Part shown: piece by piece, positions 6,947 through 13,529 of the stretch
Numbering within the stretch: position 1 is the first letter of the stretch
How the letters are laid out: every line of letters begins with the position of its first letter
NCBI GenBank assembly: GCA_036567205.1
Contig: DATCVA010000041.1
Location: 1-13,529, forward strand
DNA: 13,529 bases
Direction: 5' to 3'
Origin: DATCVA01 sp036567205
GTDB lineage: Bacteria; Pseudomonadota; Gammaproteobacteria; Burkholderiales; Burkholderiaceae_B
Translations under genes and position numbers: made by a program
Notes under the pieces: generated by a model
The model's input: only the letters and a program-made list of their open reading frames with translations
What the model was told of the DNA's origin: nothing
Database searches by the model: none

Positions 6947-8151
6947 CGCCATTAAATGAAGCTCAAACCAAACAATGGTTACACGCATCCCAGTTTCCGG
7001 TTCCGCAAGGAGTAACAGCAACATCGGCTGACGCAGCACACACTACCACAGCAAGCTTTCCAGGCCCCGCGGTAGTTAAGGCCCTGGTGCCGACAGGCCG
7101 TCGAGGAAAAGCGGGCGGGGTAATTATGGCAAGAGACGCCGGCGAGCGAGGCAAAGCAGCAGCTCAGCTCATCGGAACGGCGGTGAATGGACACTTGGTT
7201 AATGCGGTGTATATCGAAGAATGCATCGCCATCGAACAGGAATACTTTCTCGCATTTCTGCTGACGGATGCAGGGCCACAGGTGCTGGTTAGCCGGTTTG
7301 GCGGGGTAGATATAGAAGACACCATGCGTACGGATCCAAAGTCTGTATTGCGCGAGCAAATTGACCCTATCCGTGGGCTTAGTACCTGGAATGCCGCGGA
7401 ACTGTGGTTGATGGCGGGAATTAAGGGCCCCACCCTGCCAAAATTGGCCGACTTGACAAGCCGTCTATACAGCGCCTTCTGCCAGGCGGACGCATTAACA
7501 CTGGAAGTCAATCCTCTGGCGCTGGATGTTGAGGGCAAACTTCATATCGTGGGCGCCATGATGGGAGTCGACTCCCACGCCTTGTTCCGACACACCCAAT
7601 GGCTTGAAAAAAGCAGCTCCCTTCCAGATAACCCGCGTGAGCGTGCTGTCGCACTTGCGAACCGAAATTTCCGTGGCGGTGAGTGCCAATACATTGAACT
7701 GGACGGCAACATCGGCCTGCTGGTTGGCGGAGGCGGTGCAGGACTATACCTGCACGATATGGTAATCGCGGCAGGAGGCTCGCCCGCCAACCATTGCGTC
7801 ACACCACCGACCTCGACAGACAATCGAAAATTAAAGGCGGTACTCGGTGCAATACTTGATAACCCCGCATTGCGCGGGCTTCTGATTGCCTTCAATTTTG
7901 CACAGATGGCACGCACAGACATTCGAGTACGCACGCTGGTTGAACTGCTTGATGAAAAGCAAATAGATACGGCACACCTGCCGATCGTAATCCGCCTCTT
8001 TGGCGCTGGCGAGCAGGAGTCTCGGGCGATGGTGGCTGATCAAGCCAACATCCATTATGTGCCACGCGGCACCACCCTAAAAGAGGCCGCGCAGCTTATT
8101 GTTCAACTCACTGCCGCCGTACAGCAGTATCCAATGGGCACTACGGCATGA
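6943..8151 (+). CDS. ATP-grasp acid-CoA ligase, beta subunit (succinyl-CoA synthetase beta-like)
   Basis: This 402-residue protein aligns along its length with SucC (about 388). The N-terminal ATP-grasp motif VVKALVPTGRRGKAGGV is at 44-60, and LEVNPL at 187-192 contains the expected Mg ligand N190. At the position of the second Mg ligand of E. coli SucC (Asp213), I align Gly204 in HIVGAMMGVDSHALFRH. The C-terminal ligase domain starts near YIELDGNIGLLVGGGG (250-265). There, the succinate-binding NIFGGI loop of SucC is replaced by FNFAQM (317-322), and the GGGAT loop by a VTPPTSTD segment. It should activate a carboxylic acid to its CoA ester together with the next gene product; the substrate is probably not succinate. 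ATG 6943 was chosen over an in-frame start 81 bases upstream because GGAAGGAGG precedes it and the family begins there. Confidence 0.87.
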   Translation: MTPLNEAQTKQWLHASQFPVPQGVTATSADAAHTTTASFPGPAVVKALVPTGRRGKAGGVIMARDAGERGKAAAQLIGTAVNGHLVNAVYIEECIAIEQEYFLAFLLTDAGPQVLVSRFGGVDIEDTMRTDPKSVLREQIDPIRGLSTWNAAELWLMAGIKGPTLPKLADLTSRLYSAFCQADALTLEVNPLALDVEGKLHIVGAMMGVDSHALFRHTQWLEKSSSLPDNPRERAVALANRNFRGGECQYIELDGNIGLLVGGGGAGLYLHDMVIAAGGSPANHCVTPPTSTDNRKLKAVLGAILDNPALRGLLIAFNFAQMARTDIRVRTLVELLDEKQIDTAHLPIVIRLFGAGEQESRAMVADQANIHYVPRGTTLKEAAQLIVQLTAAVQQYPMGTTA

Positions 8152-9041
8152 GCATACTCATAGACGCGTCGACTCGGGCGATCGTCCAAGGGATTACCGG
8201 GTCCCAGGCACGATTCGATACGCAATGGTCCCTGCTCTATGGAAGCAATATCGTAGCGGGCGTAACCCCTGGACGAGGAGGAGAAGAAGTACACGGCGTC
8301 CCTGTGTTTGATACGGTTCGCCGCGCAGTCGCCCAACGAAATATCAATGCATCTGTAATTTATGTGCCGCCCGCGATAGTCAAGTCAGCCGTACTTGAAG
8401 CGATTGATTCGGGGATTAAACTAATCGTCGTTACGGCCGAATATGTCCCGCAGCACGATTTGATTACTATCGTTGCCGCCGCGCGCCAGGCTCAAGTACG
8501 GTTAGTAGGCTGTAATACCAATGGCCTGATCTCACCAGGGCAATGCAAACTTGGCGGCGTAGGAGGCATACACCCAGACGAAATATATCCGCCAGGCCGT
8601 ATAGGAATTTGCTCTCGATCAGGCGGCATGATGGCCGAAATCAGCCTTGAGCTAGCGACTGCCGGATATGGTGTCTCGACATCGGTGGCAATGGGTGGAG
8701 ACGCCATAACCGGCCTGCGTATGGCGGACTATGTAACGCTGTTTGATGAAGACCCCGAAACGGATGCAATAGTGCTATTTGGCGAACCAGGCACTGATAA
8801 CGAGTCAGAAGTCGCTAATTTGCTTCGTTCGGGCAATGTCAAAAAACCAATCGTGGCATTAATTGCAGGCGAATTTCAAGAGCGGTACCCTTCGGGCTTA
8901 AGCTTCGGGCATGCAGCGGCAATGATTACCGATCAAAGCAAAAGCGCTACATCCAAACGCCAATTGCTTCGCGACGCAGGAGCCCACGTCGCCATATCAT
9001 TACAAGATGTCCCAAGCTTGCTACGACTTGCACTTACTTGA
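8148..9041 (+). CDS. Acid-CoA ligase, alpha subunit (succinyl-CoA synthetase alpha-like)
   Basis: This 297-residue protein has the SucD layout. The N-terminal CoA-binding Rossmann domain carries QGITGSQARF (14-23) and GVTPGRGGEEVHGVPVF (38-54). The ligase domain carries GICSRSGGMMAEI (153-165) and MGGDAITG (182-189). The active-site phospho-histidine is H255, in SFGHAAAM, matching H246 of E. coli SucD. It therefore keeps the machinery for forming an acyl phosphate and transferring the acyl group to CoA. NTNGLISPG (123-131) replaces the NCPGVITPG segment of SucD, another small active-site difference. It overlaps the beta gene by ATGA and lies 35 bp before the Bug gene. Malate-CoA ligase is another enzyme of this fold and cannot be excluded. 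Confidence 0.88.
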   Translation: MSILIDASTRAIVQGITGSQARFDTQWSLLYGSNIVAGVTPGRGGEEVHGVPVFDTVRRAVAQRNINASVIYVPPAIVKSAVLEAIDSGIKLIVVTAEYVPQHDLITIVAAARQAQVRLVGCNTNGLISPGQCKLGGVGGIHPDEIYPPGRIGICSRSGGMMAEISLELATAGYGVSTSVAMGGDAITGLRMADYVTLFDEDPETDAIVLFGEPGTDNESEVANLLRSGNVKKPIVALIAGEFQERYPSGLSFGHAAAMITDQSKSATSKRQLLRDAGAHVAISLQDVPSLLRLALT

Positions 9042-9076
9042 CGTATAAAAAATGATTATTACAACAAGGAGACGAC

Positions 9077-10051
9077 ATGAACTTTCGACTGATACTCCAG
9101 GCCCTGCTGTATACGTGTATTGCATTTGGCCCTGCGCAAGCAGCCCCGCCTCCGGATGCGTATCCTTCGCGTCCTATTCGCATGATCGTCCCCTACTCGG
9201 CCGGGGGCAATACCGACGCCCTTGCTCGCTTGATTGCGCAGCGGCTATCTGAAACTATAGGGCAGCCGGTAATCGTCGATAACCGCCCCGGCGGCAACAC
9301 CTTGATCGGCACGGAAGCTGTTGCGCGCGCGCCAGCCGACGGATACACGCTTTTGTTAACCACTCTTACTTTTGCCGTCGTGCCAAGTCTTTATAAAAAA
9401 ATCCCCTACGATGGCGTAAAGGACTTTACGCCAATTACTCTGGCAGTCACATTGCCAAATGTGCTGGTAATCAATCCCAAGTTACCGGTATCAACGATTC
9501 CCGAATTTATCGCCTACGCCAAGTCCCATCCCGGCAAATTGAACTATGCGTCAACCGGCAGCGGCACCTCCCCCCATCTATCGATGGAACTGCTGAAAAT
9601 GATGAGTGGAATAAACGTCGTACACGTACCCTATAAAGGCGGCGGCCCTGCCATGATCGACTTATTGGGCGGTCAGATACAAGCGCAGTTCATCGGGCTG
9701 CCAGTAGCAATCCCGCAAATCGAGTCCGGCAAGCTGCGGGCGCTGGGTGTCACAAGCAGCGCCCGATCCACTATCGCGCCAAATATTCCGACTATAGGCG
9801 AGTTTCTACCTGGCTATGAGATGAATCCCTGGTTTGGCATTCTAGGGCCCGCTGATCTTCCCAAAGAAACAACGGATTTCATCCAGCAGAAGGTTGCGAG
9901 CGTCCTGCACGATCCTGAAATGAAAAAACATTTACTGGGACTTGGGGCGGAGCCCGTAGGAAGCACGCCGACGGAATTTGCCGCCTATATCAAAAGCCAG
10001 ATAGCCGACTATAAAAAGATTGTGAAGGAAGCCGGGATCGAATTACAGTAA
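9077..10051 (+). CDS. Bug/TctC-family periplasmic solute-binding protein (operon copy)
   Basis: This 324-residue protein has a Sec signal peptide (residues 1-22, cleavage probably after AQA). The Bug-family body follows, with RPIRMIVPYSAGGNTD at 32-47, DNRPGGNT near 68-75, and the conserved ADGYTLL and VPYKGGGPA segments. Such proteins bind organic acids, usually through carboxylate-contacting loops, and deliver them to tripartite tricarboxylate transporters or act in sensing. AAGGAG lies just before ATG 9077, and the gene follows the CoA ligase by 35 bp in the same direction, so it is the last gene of the operon. No TctA/TctB membrane partners are present in the window, which is common for this expanded family. 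The likely ligand is the acid activated by the operon's ligase. Confidence 0.93.
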   Translation: MNFRLILQALLYTCIAFGPAQAAPPPDAYPSRPIRMIVPYSAGGNTDALARLIAQRLSETIGQPVIVDNRPGGNTLIGTEAVARAPADGYTLLLTTLTFAVVPSLYKKIPYDGVKDFTPITLAVTLPNVLVINPKLPVSTIPEFIAYAKSHPGKLNYASTGSGTSPHLSMELLKMMSGINVVHVPYKGGGPAMIDLLGGQIQAQFIGLPVAIPQIESGKLRALGVTSSARSTIAPNIPTIGEFLPGYEMNPWFGILGPADLPKETTDFIQQKVASVLHDPEMKKHLLGLGAEPVGSTPTEFAAYIKSQIADYKKIVKEAGIELQ

Positions 10052-10065
10052 ATGCCATAATGCAC

Positions 10066-11034
10066 TTATTGCAATTTAATACCCAACTCTTTAATCAGTG
10101 GCTCCATTTCTTTACGATCACTTTGGATCGCTGAGGCCAGCTCGGCCGTGCTGCTTCCTTCGGGCACCATGCCTACCGCAGTCATCTGTGTAATCATGGC
10201 CGGGTCTTTAAGAATACCTGCAACCGTCTGCTGCACCTGCTCAACGATGGCTGCGGGGACACCGGCCGGAGCCATCAAGCCAATCCAGGGCTGAGCCGAA
10301 TAGTCTTTCAACCCGGCTTCCATCAACGTAGGAGTTTCCGGCAGCCCGGGAAAACGATGTGCACTGGTAACGGCCAGCGCCCTCAAGCGGCCACCATCAA
10401 TTAACCCCTTCGCGCTTGAAGGCGCATCCAAAGCGATATCCAACTGTCCGCCGATCAAATCATTTTGCGTTTTACCGGAGGACGACGACGGAACATATAA
10501 TGCTTTGGTTCCCGCGTGCTGAGCAATCTGCTCCCATACCAGGTGGAAAGCCGTGCCAATGGAAAATGACCCTAAAGTCATGTCTTGCTTTTTACTTGAA
10601 GCGACAAAGTCCTGCCAAGTCTTGATCGGGCTATCTTGCGGAACAACAAATACAAAGGGTGTACGTGCCACCAATGAGATCGGCTGCAAGTCCTTTTGCG
10701 GGTCGAAAGGCAGGCTTGTGGTGGCAAAAGGGATAATGGTTACAGTCGATGCCACGACCATACCAAGCGTGTAGCCATCCGGTGATGCTTTAGCCAGAGC
10801 ATTCGTGCTTATGATTCCCGATGCTCCAGGCCGATTCTCTACAACGACTGCTTGTTTCCATTTTTCGCTTAGCTTCTCGGCAAGCAAGCGCGACATAATA
10901 TCCACGGGCCCGCCCGGACCGTTACTTACAACAATTTTCACAGGCCGTTCCGGGTAAGCCGCGGCCACAGGGCTTGTGGCAATGGCTGCAATAGATATAC
11001 CCAGTGCACGCATCAACAATCTTTTCTTAATCAA
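10066..11034 (-). CDS. Bug/TctC-family periplasmic solute-binding protein (esterase-linked copy), TTG start
   Basis: This 322-residue protein has a typical signal peptide (MIKKRLLMRAL, a hydrophobic core, then VAAA near 23-26). The Bug signature PVKIVVSNGPGGPVD (31-45) is followed by ENRPGASG (66-73) and SPDGYTL. It is only distantly similar to the other Bug protein, so the ligand probably differs. The start at TTG 11034 is preferred because AAGGAG lies 8 nt before it and it gives the positively charged signal peptide; ATG 11013 would remove the KKR. It follows the carboxylesterase by 25 bp on the same strand, so the two are co-transcribed. Its stop is 14 bp from the stop of the convergent plus-strand operon, with no clear terminator in between. 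Confidence 0.92.
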   Translation of the reverse strand: MIKKRLLMRALGISIAAIATSPVAAAYPERPVKIVVSNGPGGPVDIMSRLLAEKLSEKWKQAVVVENRPGASGIISTNALAKASPDGYTLGMVVASTVTIIPFATTSLPFDPQKDLQPISLVARTPFVFVVPQDSPIKTWQDFVASSKKQDMTLGSFSIGTAFHLVWEQIAQHAGTKALYVPSSSSGKTQNDLIGGQLDIALDAPSSAKGLIDGGRLRALAVTSAHRFPGLPETPTLMEAGLKDYSAQPWIGLMAPAGVPAAIVEQVQQTVAGILKDPAMITQMTAVGMVPEGSSTAELASAIQSDRKEMEPLIKELGIKLQ

Positions 11035-11059
11035 GCGCTATTCTCCTTAATGGATTTTT

Positions 11060-12331
11060 TTATTTAAAAATTTTCAGATACGGGTAACCCTGCCACAAAG
11101 GAGAGCCGCCCCGAATAAACTCGATCCATGCCGCTTGTAATTGCGTCGTTAGCGCGGCCATGTCTTCTTTTTTTGCGCCCACCAGCATCGGCGCCTGGTC
11201 ATACGTAGGCAGTGTGTCAAAAACAAAAGGCAATTCAATACAATGACACGCCCCAAACTGCTTGGTGGGTGCATAATCAAATCGGTATACCCACGCGTTT
11301 CGTCCCCGTGCCAAGGCATCTGCGGCCCATTGACGCGAATGCACGCCAAATACTTCGTCTCCGGCACGTTGGCTTGCTTCTGTAATTTCCCATCCGGGAA
11401 ATGCCGCCATTTCATTCAGGGTATAGCCAATCAATATATCGGCCTTGCCCGTAGCGTCTTGCAAGGCCGCGTCCAGATCCAGAGGAAGAATCTCGCCGTC
11501 GACAACTGGACAAAAAGGGGCCCGACCGGTCTTTTCTGCGCTTAAGGCCTGGATAACGGGAGCCGCCTGTTGTGCCGCAAGAAACGCATCGTGCGGAAGG
11601 CGCCGCGCGTGCTCCAGACTAGTTGCCCCGGCCGCTTCAAGGATCAGTTCGCCCAAGAGCGCGCCCTGAGCGGCAGGCCAAAATCCGCGGCCTAACGAAG
11701 CGCTTTGAAGAATCGCACGCTTGAATTTCGGTTGCCTGGCCAACAGACATGCTATTGAAGATGCGCCGGCCGACTGCCCCATAACAGTGATCTGCTCGGG
11801 GTCTCCACCAAAATTCTGAATGTTTTCTATTACCCAATCAATGGCAGCTTCCTGGTCCAACAAACCTAAATTGGCGACCTGCCCGGGAACGTACAACCAG
11901 CCAAGCGCGCCAAGGCGGTAATTAGGCGCCACTACGACCACATCGCCCTTCTCGGCCAACCTCGCGCCGCAATACCAATCGATAGCTCCGCCGCCACTTT
12001 GCCACGCTCCCCCGTGAAGCCAGACCACAACAGGGCGTCGCTTGGCGTCTGCCGCCGGCGTCCACACCGTAAGATGCAGGCAATCTTCGGACTGTTCAGC
12101 CACAAAATCGCCCAAGGCCCTTGCCAGGCGTGATGGCAATTGAGGGGCAACCGGGCCCGGCTTTGTCGCATCCAAGGTACCATGCCATTCCGCAGGAACC
12201 GGAGCCTTGAACCGAAGCGCGCCAACGGGCGCCTGACCAAAGGGAATGGCGCTAAACCGGGATACCGCCTGCTGACGAATGCCGACCACCGTACCTTGAT
12301 TACTGGAAGCTGTAACGTTTTCTGCCATCAT
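11060..12331 (-). CDS. Type B carboxylesterase / para-nitrobenzyl-esterase-like hydrolase
   Basis: This 423-residue alpha/beta-hydrolase has the carboxylesterase type B pattern. EDCLHLTVWTP at 82-92 is the second family signature, WLHGGAW at 104-110 forms the oxyanion hole, and GQSAG at 185-189 carries the nucleophile S187. The likely remaining triad members are E307 (TLNEMAAF) and H363 (GACHCIELPFVF). There is no signal peptide, so it should act in the cytosol on carboxylic esters. At 423 residues it is shorter than many family members (about 480-500), mainly in the C-terminal half, but the triad is complete. Two adjacent ATGs (12331 and 12328) could start it; AAAGG is just upstream. It is co-transcribed with the Bug gene downstream, which suggests an ester-derived acid as the shared substrate theme. 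Confidence 0.92.
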   Translation of the reverse strand: MMAENVTASSNQGTVVGIRQQAVSRFSAIPFGQAPVGALRFKAPVPAEWHGTLDATKPGPVAPQLPSRLARALGDFVAEQSEDCLHLTVWTPAADAKRRPVVVWLHGGAWQSGGGAIDWYCGARLAEKGDVVVVAPNYRLGALGWLYVPGQVANLGLLDQEAAIDWVIENIQNFGGDPEQITVMGQSAGASSIACLLARQPKFKRAILQSASLGRGFWPAAQGALLGELILEAAGATSLEHARRLPHDAFLAAQQAAPVIQALSAEKTGRAPFCPVVDGEILPLDLDAALQDATGKADILIGYTLNEMAAFPGWEITEASQRAGDEVFGVHSRQWAADALARGRNAWVYRFDYAPTKQFGACHCIELPFVFDTLPTYDQAPMLVGAKKEDMAALTTQLQAAWIEFIRGGSPLWQGYPYLKIFK

Positions 12332-12377
12332 GCCTTTATTACGTGACTGATTACACGCACCATTGCTTGCGCGTCTG

Positions 12378-12401
12378 TACCGAATGTCTTTCGGTATTTT
12401 T
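12378..12401. promoter_or_regulatory. Perfect 7-bp hairpin with T-run upstream of the esterase (operator or terminator-like)
   Basis: TACCGAA (12378-12384) and TTCGGTA (12390-12396) form a perfect inverted repeat with a 5-nt loop, followed on the plus strand by TTTTT (12397-12401). It has the shape of a rho-independent terminator for plus-strand transcription, but no plus-strand gene ends here. It lies 47-65 bp upstream of the esterase start on the other strand, where a symmetrical operator would be expected. Either reading is possible. Confidence 0.45.
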
Positions 12402-12444
12402 CGACATTAAATTGTAAGTGGCAGAGTCAAGAATTAGTCATGCG

Positions 12445-12465
12445 CAGTATGCGAATCAGTATGCG
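12445..12465. repeat. Two exact 9-bp direct repeats, 12-bp period
   Basis: CAGTATGCG occurs at 12445-12453 and again at 12457-12465, separated by AAT. Flanking TGCGCA hexamers at 12441-12446 and 12462-12467 are 21 bp apart, about two helical turns. The site lies between the broken lysR and the esterase, about 115 bp upstream of the esterase start, and could bind a regulator. Confidence 0.5.
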
Positions 12466-12526
12466 CAACGCTCATAGCTAATAGAGTGTTGCGATACGCA
12501 GCAGGCCATTTATAAAATCCGGCGGG

Positions 12527-13388
12527 CTACTTAGCCGCGACAACGTCGGCAAGGATGTCGGCAAATGCACGAACATGCTGCGTGCTGAGACGATCACGGC
12601 GCCATATTGCAGATAACGGAGATTCCGTCAGTCCCAACGCGACGGGAATTACATGCAGTTCATTTCTTGCATGAAACACCGCAGCAACGCTTCCGGGCAA
12701 CATCCACAAATACTCGTTGGTTGACACCATTTCCCTTCCAAAGTCGATGGAAAGCGCCCCTACTAACGATGGCAGTACACAGCCGACTTCCCGCAACTTG
12801 TTTTCCAGTTCTAATCGAATGCGGCTTTCCGGCAGCGCGGTAACCCAGGGATACCGAACACAATCGTCCAGCGACACGGTAGAAGAGGTTACAAGAGGAT
12901 GCTGGGTCGAACATGCAAGGACTGCAGGATCAGTCAGTAAGGGGGTCGTTCGGTATATTTGCGCATTCAGTCCCGGCGGACTGCGGCTAATCAATATATC
13001 TACCGCGCCCGAATCCAGATCTTCCAGCAATTTTTCATGGGTAGCAATCTCTACACTCAATGTTATGCGCGGTAAAGTTTCACGAAACTTCCGGACAGCA
13101 TCGGGCAATGGCCAACTACTGAACATGGAAAAACAGCCCACACTAAGACTGCCCAAATCCCCCCGGGATACAGCGGCCAAATCTATTTCCGCCTTGCGAA
13201 ATCCACTTAACAATCTGTTCGCGTGGCGGCACAATGCGGCGCCAAGCGCCGTGGGCTTCATTCCCTTGGACGTTCGTTCAAAAAGTTGGCCGCCAACGTA
13301 CTCTTCCATATCAACAATTGCACGGGAGAGGCCCGACTGTGTCATACGCAGTTGCACAGCCGCTTTAGACAAATTGCCAAACTCGGCC
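12527..13388 (-). pseudogene. LysR-family regulator, 5' end lost to an IS66-family insertion
   Basis: About 286 codons of a LysR-type regulator remain, ending at TAG 12529-12527. The surviving N-terminus begins inside the helix-turn-helix at AEFGNLSKAAVQLRMTQSGL; LysR proteins normally have roughly 15 more residues before this, containing the start and most of the first helix. The homology stops exactly where an IS66-type terminus begins (13389, GTAAGCG). The effector domain is intact, so the insertion looks recent. The frame continues through the IS end to an ATG at 13486, giving a 319-codon chimera, but its first 33 residues come from the IS and tnpC in another frame. A functional DNA-binding domain is therefore unlikely. 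The original gene lay upstream of, and in line with, the esterase-Bug pair and may have regulated it. Confidence 0.85.
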
Positions 13389-13400
13389 GTAAGCGTCCGG
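13389..13400. repeat. IS66 terminal inverted repeat (this end)
   Basis: GTAAGCGTCCGG starts precisely where LysR homology stops. GTAAGCG is the usual IS66-family tip. The repeat may extend further inward; its exact length cannot be fixed without the other end. Confidence 0.75.
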
Positions 13401-13415
13401 CGATCCCATATTGAC

Positions 13416-13436
13416 ACGCCCGCATAAAGCGGGCGT
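13416..13436. terminator. Hairpin between tnpC and the IS end, likely terminator
   Basis: A perfect 8-bp G/C-rich stem, ACGCCCGC/GCGGGCGT, with loop ATAAA lies 6 bp after the tnpC stop. A short T-run (TTT, then GTCGTT) follows on the plus strand. On the minus strand the 3' tail is GTCAATAT, so it would end tnpC only weakly. It may also insulate the element from transcription entering from the host gene. Confidence 0.5.
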
Positions 13437-13442
13437 TTGTCG

Positions 13443-13529
13443 TTAGTGTGCAGTCGTCGGCTGCCAGTTATGCGGCAGCAGCTCATCGATGTGGCTGGCC
13501 GGCTGCGTCGGCAGGCGCGTGAGTACGTC
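13443..13529 (-). CDS. tnpC: IS66-family transposase TnpC, C-terminal 28 residues (5' part outside window)
   Basis: Translation of the minus strand from the window edge gives 28 residues ending at TAA 13445-13443. It includes DVLTRLPTQPASHIDELLPH and ends NWQPTTAH. The LTRLP...IDELLPHNW pattern is the characteristic C-terminus of IS66 TnpC transposases, the DDE enzyme of the element. The frame is open to the edge and the gene continues outside. Only this tail is visible, so whether the transposase is intact is unknown. Confidence 0.88.
   Translation of the reverse strand, partial: DVLTRLPTQPASHIDELLPHNWQPTTAH

Larger units (their letters stand above)
13389..13529 (-). mobile_element. IS66-family insertion sequence, one terminus (rest outside window)
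   Basis: The element's end is recognised by the terminal GTAAGCGTCCGG at 13389-13400, which matches the GTAAGCG ends of IS66-family elements, and by the C-terminus of an IS66 transposase 54 bp inside. The IS interrupts lysR. IS66 elements usually make 8-bp target duplications; the candidate is ACTCGGCC at 13381-13388, to be matched at the other end beyond the window. Confidence 0.88.

Noticed and set aside
12487..12503. Hairpin TGTTGCG/CGCAGCA after the LysR stop as its terminator
   Set aside because: One arm pair mismatches when read on the minus strand and no T-run follows.
12717..13427. 236-codon plus-strand open frame
   Set aside because: Antisense to the LysR remnant and running into the IS end; low-complexity Ser/Arg-rich product typical of a shadow frame.
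1..13529. CRISPR array, tRNA, rRNA, toxin-antitoxin or phage-defence genes
   Set aside because: No regularly spaced repeats, tRNA-like cloverleaf or rRNA sequence was noticed, and all clear genes have metabolic, respiratory or regulatory assignments.

Overview
The window looks like a chromosomal segment of a beta-proteobacterium, most likely Burkholderiales and probably Alcaligenaceae. This is inferred from two stand-alone Bug/TctC-type periplasmic binding proteins, the two LysR-type regulators, the compact queE-queC-queD operon and protein sequences of that type. No rRNA, tRNA or CRISPR array was seen.

Layout. (1) 1-2845, minus strand: a terminal-oxidase operon of the cbb3/CcoN class, transcribed right to left as ccoN-like, ccoO-like, then a membrane-anchored cytochrome c that runs off the left edge. 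The CcoN-like protein carries an N-terminal segment resembling the separate assembly factor CcoS, and the visible third subunit has one heme motif rather than the two of CcoP. (2) 2982-4777, minus strand: queE, queC and queD for the queuosine precursor preQ0, tightly packed. (3) 4995-5903, minus strand: a LysR regulator, divergent from (4) a five-gene plus-strand operon (6036-10051). This operon has two MaoC/hotdog subunits, a pair resembling the beta and alpha subunits of succinyl-CoA synthetase, and a Bug binding protein. The first four genes are joined by ATGA overlaps. A 25-bp inverted repeat in the divergent promoter region is a strong operator candidate. (5) 10066-12331, minus strand: a type B carboxylesterase followed by a second Bug protein, convergent with the operon. 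(6) 12527-13388, minus strand: a LysR gene that has lost its 5' end to an IS66-family element, whose terminus starts at about 13389 and which continues off the right edge.

How the parts may work together. The LysR-controlled operon reads as a small catabolic unit. The Bug protein would capture an organic acid in the periplasm, the ATP-grasp/CoA-binding pair would activate it as a CoA thioester, and the two hotdog subunits would hydrate or dehydrate that thioester. The substrate cannot be read from the sequence. The synthetase pair keeps its phospho-histidine, but it departs from succinyl-CoA synthetase at a Mg-ligand position and at the substrate loop, so succinate is unlikely. The esterase-Bug pair may be a second acid-supply module: the esterase would release an acid from an ester and the Bug protein would bind the acid or ester. 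The insertion into the upstream LysR gene probably changed or removed its control.

The most notable items are the CcoS-CcoN fusion oxidase with a reduced cytochrome c complement, the uncharacterised acid-CoA ligase/hydratase operon with its operator, and the IS66 disruption of lysR.
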